The position numbers and the translations under genes are program-made. Positions 48,194 to 59,183 of a stretch of DNA of 64,000 nt are shown one piece after another. Numbering within the stretch: position 1 is the stretch's first letter; each line of letters begins with the position of its first letter. Below the pieces are notes generated by a model. That model made no database searches. It worked only from the letters and a program-made list of their open reading frames with translations, and had not been told where the DNA came from. Source of the stretch: Allantophomopsis cytisporea (Eukaryota; Ascomycota; Leotiomycetes; Phacidiales; Phacidiaceae); the NCBI GenBank assembly GCA_024752435.1, contig CP103023.1, positions 1,302,001 through 1,366,000 of the forward strand, written 5' to 3'.

Positions 48194-48770
48194 GACTGTG
48201 GTGGGAAAGAAATTCTTGACTAAGAAAATGCAAAACTCAAACAACAAGAAGAGCGGGAGAGGAAATAAAATGCAATCTGCGATAATAGTCTCAGTACACC
48301 CGAACTTTGGATGAGTGAGAACAAAAGGGAATTTACCTACCAGATATACTACTATAGACTGAAAGCTGTCTGTTACTGATCCTCTATCGAAATGTACGAG
48401 ATACTGTCGATATCTACAGAGTCTCAAATTATGATGCTTGTTCCCTTACTCGTTAGTGGTGTTCGGAATTAAATCGCGGCCGCTTCTTCCCCAGCATTTG
48501 GCTATTACGGTAGGCACTGATGACCTTCTGCGCAGACACTAGCAGCGCAACCCGTCGTGAGCTATCCACGAACGTTAGTTCCACCAAGCAATGAACACAC
48601 GCACACCAAACCCGATCTCTCTCACATAAACATAAGATTGAGTCGCCAGAATCCCATCATCTCGCATATGGGGTTATATCGCCAACAATCACAGTGAATC
48701 CGGATCATACGACTACAAACAACAACCACAAATCATCCAATCCTCAGCTCGTGAGAAGCTTCTCGACACG
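48194..48770. other. Divergent promoter DTD / NOT3
   Basis: 577 bp between two start codons on opposite strands. A GCGGCCGC word lies at 48476-48483. No other feature recognised. Confidence 0.6.
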
Positions 48771-50927
48771 ATGGCGGCCCGCAAACTCCAACAGGAGGTA
48801 GATAAGTGCTTCAAGAAAGTGTCCGAAGGCGTCGCTGAATTCGAGTCAATATACGAAAAAATCGAGCAGTCAACAAATGCGGCGCAGAAGGAGAAGCTAG
48901 AAGACAACCTCAAGCGGGAAATCAAGAAGCTTCAGCGTTTACGAGACCAAATCAAGACATGGGCCGCCAGTAACGACATCAAGGATAAAGGTCCTTTATT
49001 AGAGAACAGAAAGCTCATCGAAACTGTAAGTTAGCGAACGTAGAACTCAACTCGCGCAAATGACTAACGTGTGACGTAGCAAATGGAGAAGTTCAAGGCT
49101 GTGGAGAAGGCTATGAAGACGAAAGCATATTCGAAAGAAGGACTTAATGCTGCGGCTAAACTGGATCCCAAGGAACGAGCAAAGCTTGAAACATGCGACT
49201 TTTTGAGCTCGATGGTGGAGGAACTGGAGCGACAAATAGAGACTATGGAGGCCGAAGGAGAGTCGATACAAGCCACTATGAGGAAGGGAAAGAATCAAGC
49301 ATCGAAAGCAGACCGAATGGCCGAAATCGAGCGGATCACAGAACGCCATAAATGGCACCAAGGGAAACTAGAGCTTATCAAGCGTTGCTTAGAGAATGGC
49401 GGAGTTGAGACAGAGCAGGTCCAGGATCTTGAGGAGACCATCAAGTATTATGTCTCTGATGGCATGAACGATGATTTCATGGAGGATGACGAGATGTATG
49501 ATGAGCTTAATCTCGCGGAAGAAGAAGACAACTTCGGCATGAACAACGACAATGACAGGGTGTCTTCGCAAGATACGCAGTCTATTCAGGATGAACCAGA
49601 AATGGAGACTCGGTCAAGTAGTATAGGTGGTGGAAAGTCGAAACCGGCGTCGGTGCCGGAGGTTCCTACCACAGCGGCGAGAAGACCTTCGACTCAACTC
49701 AAATCACCTTTACCTGCTCTTGCGACTCTAAATACATCGCCGGCGAATACTTCGAATGGTGCCGCAAATGGTGGTATGAAACCTGCAACAGTGCCTCCGC
49801 TTCCTAAAGGAGAAACCCTCAAATATGCTTCAGCTGCTGCTGCGGCCGCTGCCAACGTTGGAATTGCACCTCTACCACCGCCACCTGGTGGACCAGTTCC
49901 ATCATCAAATACCGCTGTTTCACCTTTACCTTCTGCAGTATCAACAAAGTCGACAATGTCTCCAGTCCCAACACATTCTCAACCGAGTAGTGCTCACCCA
50001 ACCCCTGCGCCAAAGTCGAGCGTACTAGCTTCAGTCTCTGATGCTTCGAATATACCCTCTCAAGCAAGGTCGCCCGCTCTAAGCCAATCCAGTGCTGTAC
50101 CAAGTGGCGGTAGCATACCTCAAACACCGGCCACTGATGCAGCTAGACCCGGCCCATCCAGAGGTTCCTCTAGTAAAGCTCTTGCACCAACAGAAGATGC
50201 AGCTAAAGGTTTGTGCAAGATGTATTTTTCTATGTTATTATTGAAACTGACTGTGATCAGCACCAGTGCCTCAATCAAATGGCGCTTCGAATGGAGTAAA
50301 GGAAGAAGAAGAGGAAGAAGAGTCAATCTACCATCTACCATCAGGATTACAAGATCTATTGGAGTCATTCCAGGCAACTCAAAAGCGCGCCACACTTCCA
50401 CCATCACAATCGACACAGAGAATGCTTGTCGCGTCTCATGTCAACTGCCCGAGTATGATGGATGCTGAGAAGCCTAAATTCTACAAGCCAAACGTTCGCT
50501 TTAACACTCCTTCATATTACCCACAGGAACCTTTCCCAGTGCTGGATGACCCTCGTATTTACTCTAGAATTGACACTGACACCTTATTCTACGCCTTCTA
50601 CTACCGCCAAGGCACTTATCAACAATATCTGGCGGCCAAAGCACTTAAAGACCAAAGCTGGCGCTTCCACAAGCAGTATCAAACCTGGTTCCAGCGTCAT
50701 GAGGAGCCAAAGTTGATCACGGAAGACTTTGAGCAAGGAACCTACCGTTTCTTTGACTATGAGAGCACATGGTTAGCACACATTCTCCATCTATCTCTAC
50801 CTATGCTATTTAATGTTGATTCTACGACTCAAGAAACCTGGTGCTAATTTTTATTTGTGATAATAGGATGAACCGAAGAAAGGCAGACTTCAAGTTTGCA
50901 TACAAGTTCTTGGAAGACGAAGTATAA
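48771..50927 (+). CDS. NOT3: CCR4-NOT complex subunit Not3/Not5
   Basis: Scaffold subunit of the CCR4-NOT deadenylase, which controls mRNA decay and translation. It has 651 residues in four exons: 48771-49025, 49080-50208, 50261-50771 and 50867-50927, with introns of 54, 52 and 95 bp. The N-terminal Not3 domain (about 1-235) is mostly coiled coil and starts MAARKLQQEVDKCFKKVSEGV. Landmarks are QRLRDQIKTWAASNDIKDK, KLDPKERAK and GKLELIKRCLENGGVE. A Ser/Pro/Thr-rich linker (about 235-500) follows, with an Ala run and a Glu run. The C-terminal NOT box (about 520-651) has FYKPNVRFNTPSYYPQEPFP, DTDTLFYAFYYRQGTYQQYL and YRFFDYESTWMNRRK, the last restored by splicing intron 3. Filamentous fungi usually have one Not3/5 protein where budding yeast has two. 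Confidence 0.96.
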
Positions 50928-53326
50928 TGGTCTTTCTCTGTATGGCGTATGGTATGGCTTTTGGGGGGAGTATGGGTATGGGTAAATTGCTCTGGATCAT
51001 TGATCTCGGGGGTTCACATACTCTAATTAGGTAGCAGGATGCTTCGAAATCACATACATCCGCGCCACGTTTATTGCGTGATATTGTTCTTTCACATGAT
51101 TAGTATTGACTTCTTGCGTTGCAGTATCGATCCAGCGACTAAGGTTGAAGGGAAAGCTTACCATTGAATTGAAAACCCAGGAAATTGACTGTCTTGCAGC
51201 AAACCAAATCTTCACATCATAATCCTGGAGTTTTCCGATGTCCATCATTTGGTCGTGCGGGGATATCCCATGCCAATTCCATACGCTTGCGATGGCAGAA
51301 CCCTACTCAAGGGACACCGCAGACTGATCTTATCATATTAGGAACTTATGCATTAATGCCCAAATACTCGGTGAATGAAAAAGTTAAGGCCCTACCTTAG
51401 TCAAGGTCGTAGTATTCATAAGGCTGTCCAATTCCTTATTATGAACGTTTGTCTCGGTGAACCTCTTTTGAGTCCAGCTTTGCAACCCTTTTGTTTTCAT
51501 GTTCAGATGCGAAGCATGATTTTGCTGCGCAATCGAAGCTGACGAATCACATCCAAAGGTTTGCCTCGCTGGTTCCACGAAAAATACCGACAAATTTTCC
51601 TAGGCAGTCGCGTCAAGGATTTTTCAATCCCAATGTGCTGGCGTTGTTGACACAGCCACTGCTCTCTTCTCGACAATGCCTCCTTAGATCGAAGCCCACG
51701 ATGGACTCTCACATCAATAAGGCATTCTCAATACGTTCTGATGAACAATGGTTGAGGTAATTGTGCATGTAGGTGTTTCTTGGAGGTGGAATATTCTGAG
51801 GCTGTGGTACAAGATTTGGTTATCAACTGACAAGCTATCAGTTCCGTTGTATTAAGCTGCATATTTGCCAGAAGCTGCACAGCAAATTGGTCTGAAAGGC
51901 TGTCCGCGTTTGCCTAGTTCACGATTAGATAACACATCCACATAGACCAGCCTCACGAAGAGACATTTCCATAGGTCATGGATGAGCGGGCGAACCAAGG
52001 CTGTCGAGCTGCATATGGTGAGGCGAACCATCGTTATACTCGCATAGGAGAATCACTAAGTCGCGTGGAACTTCATGTCCTATCGGGTATTCACACTTAT
52101 TTTCTGCGAACAATCCACCACATGGAGACCTCTTTCGGTCAACATAATAAGGTAGGTTGCCCGCAAGGCAGATTGAGAAAGGCTTCGGCGAGCTCAGAAT
52201 ATTGCAACATTAGACTAAGGTACTCCCATGAACTCCAAAAGCCTGTAAGTATTCCGGCATCGACAACAAACAATCCGACATCCGAACTAGGCGTGGTGGA
52301 GGCAGGCAGACCGGAGATGGATCTACGCAGAAGATCTAGAGATGGGCTATGCCGACAGACTCTCCACTGTATGCTTGCCACATTGACTGTCTACAGCTTT
52401 GGAATCCTTCAATCTGAAACATACTGGCCTTTTACGCTCAGGTTTTGCCAGATGCACAGCATTGTGGATTCGAGGACGAGGCGGCTAAGCTAAACTGGCG
52501 TGGCGCCGTCAAATGGAGTCTATTTGCCTTGAGAGCTTTCTAACACCGATGTGCTCCCATACCCGTCAGAACACGGTTGAAACGAGGCGACTTCCCTGTC
52601 GTCGGCCGTTACCTTATTCGTGCCTGGGTAACCACACTTGATGCATATACATCTGTCATAGCCCACCACTTAGAGTCTTTATGGCGAAACGAGGAGACAA
52701 AACGAGGTCGGAGCGTTCAGCTGTCAAGTGCTAGTATGTTATGATGCTTACAATCCACGTGGAGTTGGAATCGCGCTCACAAATTTGCTTTACCGGCATA
52801 GTGTCACCGCGTTACTTGGCAATCAGGGCAAACGAGCTGGCATAATCAGTGGGCGTAAAAGTCTGATACTTACGCCTTATATCAAATTGTATGGTCACGG
52901 TATTCTAGACTAAGAAATTTCTCTAGTCATTATTCTGATATTGGGCGAAATGAATTGTCAGCCACTCTTTGATGGGTACATAGCTTGAAGAACAATGATA
53001 CATTAAATATACAGTCTTTCCTCTTCTGCAAGTGCTTCTGTAACCGCAATCTCATCGAATGGGTATTTGTTCTTATATGTCGCTTCTTTAATCATACGCA
53101 TATAAGGTTTACCTCCATCCAAAAATCTGCCCTCCAATCAAAATCTTGTGGCAGTACAAGTCCTCTTGTTCACATCGACCTAGAGCGCAGCGTCCTGGAA
53201 ACCCAACAATATAGGACCCGCCGCCAGGACGGCCTCAAGTTAGGTCCCATAACAAGGACCACCGAGCAATCCCTAAACATCAAACCAAATTGGGCCTTGT
53301 CAAGAACTCGATCGATACATTCAAAT
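50928..53326. other. 2.4-kb intergenic region, possible decayed coding remnants
   Basis: No intact gene. Short translated stretches look faintly protein-like: a C2H2-finger-like string (DFAAQSKLTNHIQRF, around 51520-51570, plus) and a helical string near 52040-52140 (SLSRVELHVLSGI) reminiscent of the middle region of fungal transcription factors. Stops and frame changes separate them. These are weak impressions. The frame upstream of the next gene is open from 52985 but has no ATG until 53327. Confidence 0.35.
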
Positions 53327-54442
53327 ATGTCTGGTTATTACTCGGCGTCATACCCTACTCGTATTTGCGAGTTAGACGACAAAGAATACCGACCTCGCAG
53401 GAAAGAAGATGCTAGTTACATCAATCCACTCGATCAAGTCAATTTCGCTCCACCAGGAGGAGTTCGTATGTCACCCAACTGCTCGCAAAGTAGCTACGAG
53501 AGTACCTCGAGCTATGGGACTTCATCACACTTTCTTGGCAGTCCAGTCTATGGGAGAGCGTCCGAGAGGATGGACCGAGACTTAGAGTCAGTTTGGAATT
53601 ATGGGACTACATCCTATACTATAGAGGAGGAAAGTGTAGGACATCAATGGGACTATGAAGGAGCACCATATCCTCCTCAAGGTCAAAGTTCAGGCAGTCA
53701 GTGGAGTTCTCAGACAGTATCTTTCACCCCCCAAGATCAGAATACATATAACGAGAACAGATATCAATATAACAACCAAGAAATTCCGTTGAATGTCAAC
53801 AGTGGAGTTACAATCTATGAAGAGTACAATGAGGATGGGCAATATGAGGAAACAGAAGACGGGGATTACAACATATCGTCATCGACACCTTACCCAAACC
53901 CTCCAAAGACTTCAACGCAAGACCTCAGCGTCTATATAGCAGCGACACGCAAGGCTGGTCAGTGTTCGTTGAAATCTGATTGCAAAACGAAAGGCAAGTT
54001 CAAGCGGGATGCAGACTTGATCCGACACTTTCAAGAGCATCATGCAGACGACAGAGATAAATCGTTTACCTGCGACTACGATTGGTGCAACAGATACACC
54101 AAACCGTTCGGTCGCAAGTGTCACTACAAAGAACACCTCCGGAACTTTCACAAAGAAGCATTGTCAACAGGCCGGAGCTCGCAGCGAACAATTTCTGACA
54201 GCCCGGAGCAATCTATATCAACGGTTTGGTGGCGGTGCTCCGAGTGTTTGGAAAGAAATCGTGTTCGTGATGGATGGTTTTGCGCAACAGAAAATTGCAT
54301 TACTGAATGCGAGCCCGGGAGGGTTGATATGATAATGCGGAAGACCGAAGCAAAGCTTATAGAGTGCAATGTATGTGGCGGCTCGGGCAAAAGTATCCTT
54401 GACAAACGTCTGGCTTGCTCCGCATGCTCACGCAGAGCATAA
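53327..54442 (+). CDS. Cys-rich protein with paired C2H2-type fingers, unknown function
   Basis: Single-exon protein of 371 residues. Residues 1-200 are Tyr/Ser/Gln/Glu-rich and disordered. Finger 1 starts C213-x5-C219 and ends in RHFQEHH. Finger 2 is C249-x4-C254 with H270 and H275 (CDYDWC ... KEHLRNFH). After a Ser-rich linker comes a second Cys module, WWRCSECLERNRVRDGWFC with CITECEPGRVD, and finally CNVCGGSGK with CSACSRRA, a DnaJ-type CxxCxGxG motif. The order suggests a nuclear zinc-binding protein of a type I have seen only in filamentous fungi and cannot name. The start chosen is the first ATG, at 53327; the frame is open 114 codons further upstream without any ATG, so an upstream exon or a near-cognate start is possible. 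It converges on NOP13. Confidence 0.82.
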   Translation: MSGYYSASYPTRICELDDKEYRPRRKEDASYINPLDQVNFAPPGGVRMSPNCSQSSYESTSSYGTSSHFLGSPVYGRASERMDRDLESVWNYGTTSYTIEEESVGHQWDYEGAPYPPQGQSSGSQWSSQTVSFTPQDQNTYNENRYQYNNQEIPLNVNSGVTIYEEYNEDGQYEETEDGDYNISSSTPYPNPPKTSTQDLSVYIAATRKAGQCSLKSDCKTKGKFKRDADLIRHFQEHHADDRDKSFTCDYDWCNRYTKPFGRKCHYKEHLRNFHKEALSTGRSSQRTISDSPEQSISTVWWRCSECLERNRVRDGWFCATENCITECEPGRVDMIMRKTEAKLIECNVCGGSGKSILDKRLACSACSRRA

Positions 54443-54772
54443 AATGGCTACTACAAGGGACAAAAACCCGAGAATCGTCAAGAAAGGAAAAAGGAGTTAC
54501 AGGTTAGCTGGGATAAAATTGATTATTGCAGAGGAGCTTGTGCATTGAGACATTGGGTTAGGGAATCATGGTTTTATCGAGGCACTCGTTTTAGTCGATA
54601 TCGACCTTCTATATCTAATTTATCTATTTAATTTCTCATAAGATATGGGCACGAAATGGTCACATATTTGCAAGATATCATAGTGATTCACATGAAGCAT
54701 CCTAATATGTAGCATTCAAACAGAATGAAACGGTGTTGAGGTTGGGTATATCAAATTCGCTACCAAATTGCA
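54443..54772. other. Convergent 3' region between the Cys-rich gene and NOP13
   Basis: 330 bp between two stop codons, AT-rich in the middle. Nothing else seen. Confidence 0.6.
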
Positions 54773-56146
54773 CTAGAACGTTGTCTTCTTTCCTTCACTC
54801 TCAACAATACCACCCGTCAACCTTGGGGCATACGACTGTCTGTACTCAACCTTCTTCACAGGTTTCTCGAATCTTGGTCGTTCAGCTCTCTCCTTGACCT
54901 CTCCTCCAGCTTCGCCATCTGCACCGCCAGTAGCCAAGGGGTTCTTCGTTCCTCCACTACCATAACGTTTCTTGTATCGCACTTGTGCATCCTCTGCAAA
55001 CTCCATACGTAGCGGTCTACCCTTAATCTTGTTGACCCACCACTTGCGTGTCTTGGTCTGCTTCTTTTTCGGCTTTGACTTGCTAGCTTCCTCCTCTGCA
55101 TCACTGTCCACTTCTGGTTCCGAATCATCGTCATCAGAAACTGGCTCCTCGATTCTAACGAATCCTCGGACAGCTGCCTCGGCGGCTTCCAACTCCTCAA
55201 ACACAATCCATCCATATCCCTTACACTTGCCCGAATCCTCAAATGTAGCCAACTTGACACTCTCGATTGGTCCACACTTCTCGAAGTGCTCCTTGACACT
55301 ATCCTCAGTCGCGTCAAAAGTGAGGTTGCCCAAGAATACTCTCTTGCTTGGTGGCTTTCCGTCATTGCGCTGCTCTTCCTTCGTTCTCTCCGGGCGACCT
55401 TCAAACGACTTGGCGTTCTTGATCAAGACTCTTCGACCAGTGAGTAATTGCTCGGAAAGTTCTATAGCCTGCTGCACAGCTTCAGCAGTAGAGAAGTCGA
55501 CGTATGCGAAGCCCTTGTTCTCGACCTTCTTGCCGAATTTGCGCTCTTCTACTTTGTTTGCCGATTTGCCGTCATTTGGACCCGGCATGTGAATTCTGGT
55601 GATTATTTCGTCGGTGATATCTGAGTTTTCTGTGAAGAACTTTCGCAGGTGTTCCTTGCTAGCGGACCATGGGAGGTTTCCAATCCAGACTCCGTATTCT
55701 GATCTCTTCTCAACCTCTTTCTTCTTCTCTTCCGGTTCAGGTGTATTCTCAGCTCCATGACCAGTCTTGGAAGGTGGAAGGGGTTTGCCCTTTTTCAGAC
55801 GACGAAGAGCCTTCTTGGAGGGAGGCTCTGGGAGACTGAGATCGACTTCAAGTACATCAACAGAGGCTTTGCGCTTCTTTGATGGGCGCTCTGTCTCGGA
55901 TTCAGCATCAGATCCTTGGTCATTGTCTTCAGATGCTATAGGAGCAGATGATGGTTCTGCGACGGGCTCCGGGGATTGATTAATTTCGTCCATCTCATTG
56001 ACTTCTGAAGGTATTTCGCTGATTGCGCCAGCCTTTCTCTTTTTGCTGCTGTCCTTGTCCTTCTTCTCCTTTTTCTCTTTCTTTTCCTTCTTCTCCTTCT
56101 TATCCTTCCTCTCCTTCTTCAAAGTTGGATCAGTGGTGGCAGACAT
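54773..56146 (-). CDS. NOP13: Nucleolar RNA-binding protein Nop13-like (two RRMs)
   Basis: Single-exon protein of 457 residues, related to budding-yeast Nop13 and fission-yeast Rnp24, pre-ribosome-associated nucleolar proteins. The N-terminus is a Lys/Glu repeat (KKEKKEKKEKK) with nuclear-localisation character, then an acidic Ser-rich stretch. RRM1 covers about 151-245 with RNP2 VWIGNL and RNP1 KGFAYVDF. RRM2 covers about 269-385 with RNP2 VFLGNL and RNP1 KGYGWIVF. RRM2 is interrupted by an acidic insert (337-353) followed by a basic one (357-368) before WWVNKIKGRPLRMEFA. The C-terminal tail is Gly/Lys/Arg-rich. The start ATG at 56146 faces IEC3 across a 330-bp divergent promoter. The family is clear; the exact orthology is from memory. 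Confidence 0.92.
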   Translation of the reverse strand: MSATTDPTLKKERKDKKEKKEKKEKKEKKDKDSSKKRKAGAISEIPSEVNEMDEINQSPEPVAEPSSAPIASEDNDQGSDAESETERPSKKRKASVDVLEVDLSLPEPPSKKALRRLKKGKPLPPSKTGHGAENTPEPEEKKKEVEKRSEYGVWIGNLPWSASKEHLRKFFTENSDITDEIITRIHMPGPNDGKSANKVEERKFGKKVENKGFAYVDFSTAEAVQQAIELSEQLLTGRRVLIKNAKSFEGRPERTKEEQRNDGKPPSKRVFLGNLTFDATEDSVKEHFEKCGPIESVKLATFEDSGKCKGYGWIVFEELEAAEAAVRGFVRIEEPVSDDDDSEPEVDSDAEEEASKSKPKKKQTKTRKWWVNKIKGRPLRMEFAEDAQVRYKKRYGSGGTKNPLATGGADGEAGGEVKERAERPRFEKPVKKVEYRQSYAPRLTGGIVESEGKKTTF

Positions 56147-56476
56147 TTTGGCGATAATTACAAACGACGTGAATTGTGTTGTAACTACTGGGTAAATTTC
56201 ATGTGAATTCAGAATTGCTTTTCAAAAATAATTGTCTACACGGGCCTACGATAAGCCGATAGTCAAATTAGCGTGTCAGTCTGAATGAGGTACGGTACCA
56301 AGTTGATCCGGAAGCCGCGCAACTTAGGCACAACACCATACTGTAGAGCTCACGATGCTTGATACTAAAGTGACCAGTGACCATGCATCGGGACCTTTAG
56401 ATAATCTACCTTTGCTTTGGCAATCACGTAAATCGCGTCCTTTGTGACCATATTTTGCCAACCAACAACATTAAAA
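56147..56476. promoter_or_regulatory. Divergent promoter NOP13 / IEC3
   Basis: 330 bp between opposite start codons, so both core promoters must lie here. A GGTACGGTACC near-palindrome stands around 56289-56300. No TATA word is obvious. Confidence 0.5.
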
Positions 56477-57693
56477 ATGGACGACCAAATAGCAACCCCC
56501 GATGAGACGCCAGCCATGGACGATTCTCAGGACAATTCCAAGATCGTGTACAAATCTTACAAGTATGTACTAGTCATTGTCGCAAATCTATTCGATATGC
56601 AATGGTGTACTCGACGCTAACTTCTGTACGAATCTCAGGAAGAAGTTTCGCAAGATGAGGATCAAGTTTGAACAGTCAATGAGGACTAGTAATACATACT
56701 TCAGAGATGAGCAACAAGCAGCCATGACAGCCACTAGATTGGAACAAGAGCTTGAGTAAGCTTCAAGCCCTAGTCAGAATTTGAAGCCTAAATGCTAATT
56801 TGGTGTGCAGTCAAATCCGCGAACTTCTACTTGATCAAAACGCTTGCGCTCAGATTCCTAGCCATCAAAGAATCGACCTGACAATTGCGACGCCTTCAGC
56901 ATCTGCTGTACCCTCGCTTCAAGATGACGAAGAGCGGTTGCAAGATATCAATCGCGACACACCAGAGGGAAAGGCTCTCTATGATGAGATTAAACAAATG
57001 CTGGATGAAAGATCGACATCGAAAACCGCTGCTCAACCAGGCAAGTCACTGGCACATCTAATTGCCGCTACTCCTCATCTCACGTCTGAACGTCCAATGC
57101 CAATCTCCCTTGAGGCGGACCTTAAAGACTCGGAAGCAGGCCAGCCTCCAGTTTCATACATGTCTCCAGACCAAGTCGATGACTATCTCTTTGACATCGA
57201 CGCCTCACTTGGTACAACATCTCATCCAGCGCTTGTACCTGCGGTTCCCATGGCCACTTTCCCAATCCTCTCCGACAAAGAGTTGCAAGTTAGAAATCCT
57301 AACAGCGTCTACAACTGGCTTCGCGAGCATGAGCCCAAGATTTTCCTGCAAGATGGCGAAGGCAGCGAGAAGTCGTCGGGCAAGCCAGGAGCGCTGAGGG
57401 GTGCGGGAAAGCGTGCAAGCATCCCAGCACCAAGTAAGCCAGACCAGGTCGAATTCGTTGAGGAGGATGGCCTTGGCTATGACATAAGTCTGCACTCGAA
57501 CGCAAGCAAGATCAAGCGCAAGAGAGATGATGACGGAGGATATAGACCAAAAGGTGGATCAAGTAGGCCTTCCAAGAAGAAGAAAATTGACAGTCCTGCT
57601 GCGCCGTCCAGTAGCAGTACTCGGAGGTCTCGAGGCAGCGATGCACCATCTGAGCGTGAGCGTCGTAATGTGTACGATCCAACTCGTGGTTAA
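56477..57693 (+). CDS. IEC3: INO80 chromatin-remodelling complex subunit Iec3
   Basis: Fungal-specific subunit of the INO80 nucleosome remodeller in the nucleus. It has 361 residues in three exons: 56477-56562, 56639-56755 and 56811-57693, with introns of 76 and 55 bp. Splicing restores the conserved N-terminal helix YKSYKKKFRKMRIKFEQSM and then RLEQELDQIRELLLDQN across intron 2. The C-terminal conserved block contains NSVYNWLREHEPKIFLQDG (about 248-266). The tail is rich in Lys/Arg and Ser (KIKRKRDDD, PSKKKKIDSP, with a basic nuclear-localisation signal). The overall order, a short N-terminal coiled helix, a variable middle and the WLR..P.IFLQD block, matches the Ino80_Iec3 family as I recall it. 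Short first exons make this gene easy to mis-start. Confidence 0.9.
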
Positions 57694-59183
57694 ATAGTCT
57701 TGGTTATTTGGGCGTATGGATTGGAAGCGGTAAGAAGGCTGGATTGAGACCAATGGGCGTTGGAAGGCACATTTTCTGGAAGATTTCAGGCGCGGCGTTG
57801 ATTTTCCTTGCTGTAATAAAAGTACCTAATCCTGACTAGCAATACACTTGCTTGAGACTGAATCCATAGCATCGTCTCTAGGGGAATCACTCCTGTGATG
57901 AATTCGTATTTTACAGTTGCGGCTTAGACACTGAGCATTTCCCTACCCCTCAGTCCCATAGCAATGAATATATACATCTACGCTGATATGCTGTACCGTC
58001 TACAGAATGATAATTAGATATTTTCAAGTCCTTGTCTTAGATCATTGTATCAACGAAACTACATACAGTAATCATTTTCAAGTTGTTGGTAAGGTTGAAT
58101 CGACTTACTACAGCTATCATCTTATTGAAGACTATCTATTTGATTCTTCATGGATTTGTGGCCATCATAGCCTTTGCTCTGCCCAGTCGCTCTCTGAATC
58201 TCCGATCTGTGTTGACCCATGTTCATTCGTCATCGTTTTCGTTGAATAATTTTCAAGAGAAGCGAAGGATTTCAAGGATTTCAAGAATTTCGTTCTCAAT
58301 CTAGGGTAGCATTTGAGCGTGGTGATACCGGCCTGTCTATTTCTAGTTCGACTTAGATATTCCTTAGGAATTGACTAACCATATCAAGTGAAACAATTCT
58401 ATGTCAACTGTCAGTAGCATAGGTGGCAATGGCTCAAGTGTGCTATCTCCCTTTGTGTCACTGTTTGTAATCTCTTTGTTCATGTTGATTATGAAATCTA
58501 TTGATGTATGCTGCTATCTTTCTTCCCTTCAACCCTTAAGCAGGAATACATGAGCTTACCTTTCACTTGTCCATTTTATGTATGCTATGTCAGTAGTTCT
58601 CAAATAACAGCATTCCTAGGTTTTGCTTAGATATAGTATCTCTTGAGCATGAAATGCTCTATCATGACACTTGCGTCTGATACATTATTTTTATTCAAAT
58701 CATATTGCTAGCAAGGCCATACCTCGATATGTTAGCTCCCAGGAACTATGCCTACGGCACTATGTTCGGATGGTTCTCTTTGGAAGCAAAATCAGGTCAA
58801 CAACGTCCCCAAACCGGATCTGCAAATCCTCAGTGAAAATTAACCATAGTAAACAGCCGTAAGATTGCAACGACACTCACTGTAAGCCATCAACAAGCCA
58901 CGAACTGATGTTATATATTTGAAACCATACCTGCACGTAGTAAACGGGAGATGTCCAAAGCCTCTCAGTGAGCAATCAAAAACAAAACATTGCAAAGCTG
59001 ATGCCTCATGTTCAATGTCCCGCATTGTCAGGGGATATGACCTATTTATTTTTTATTTCAAGGGCGATATTGTACATGGCTCTCCCGTCAAAGCCCATAA
59101 AAAGTACACATACGCTCACGGCTTGTGGGTTCCTAATACCCGGCTACTGCTTATTTTCCACCGACCAACTTCGAACTTCAGGC
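57694..59183. other. 1.5-kb convergent intergenic region IEC3 / MRPL20
   Basis: Contains the 3' UTRs of both genes. It is AT-rich, with a TTTCAAGGA-type short direct repeat near 58269-58290. No gene, RNA or mobile element recognised. Confidence 0.6.
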
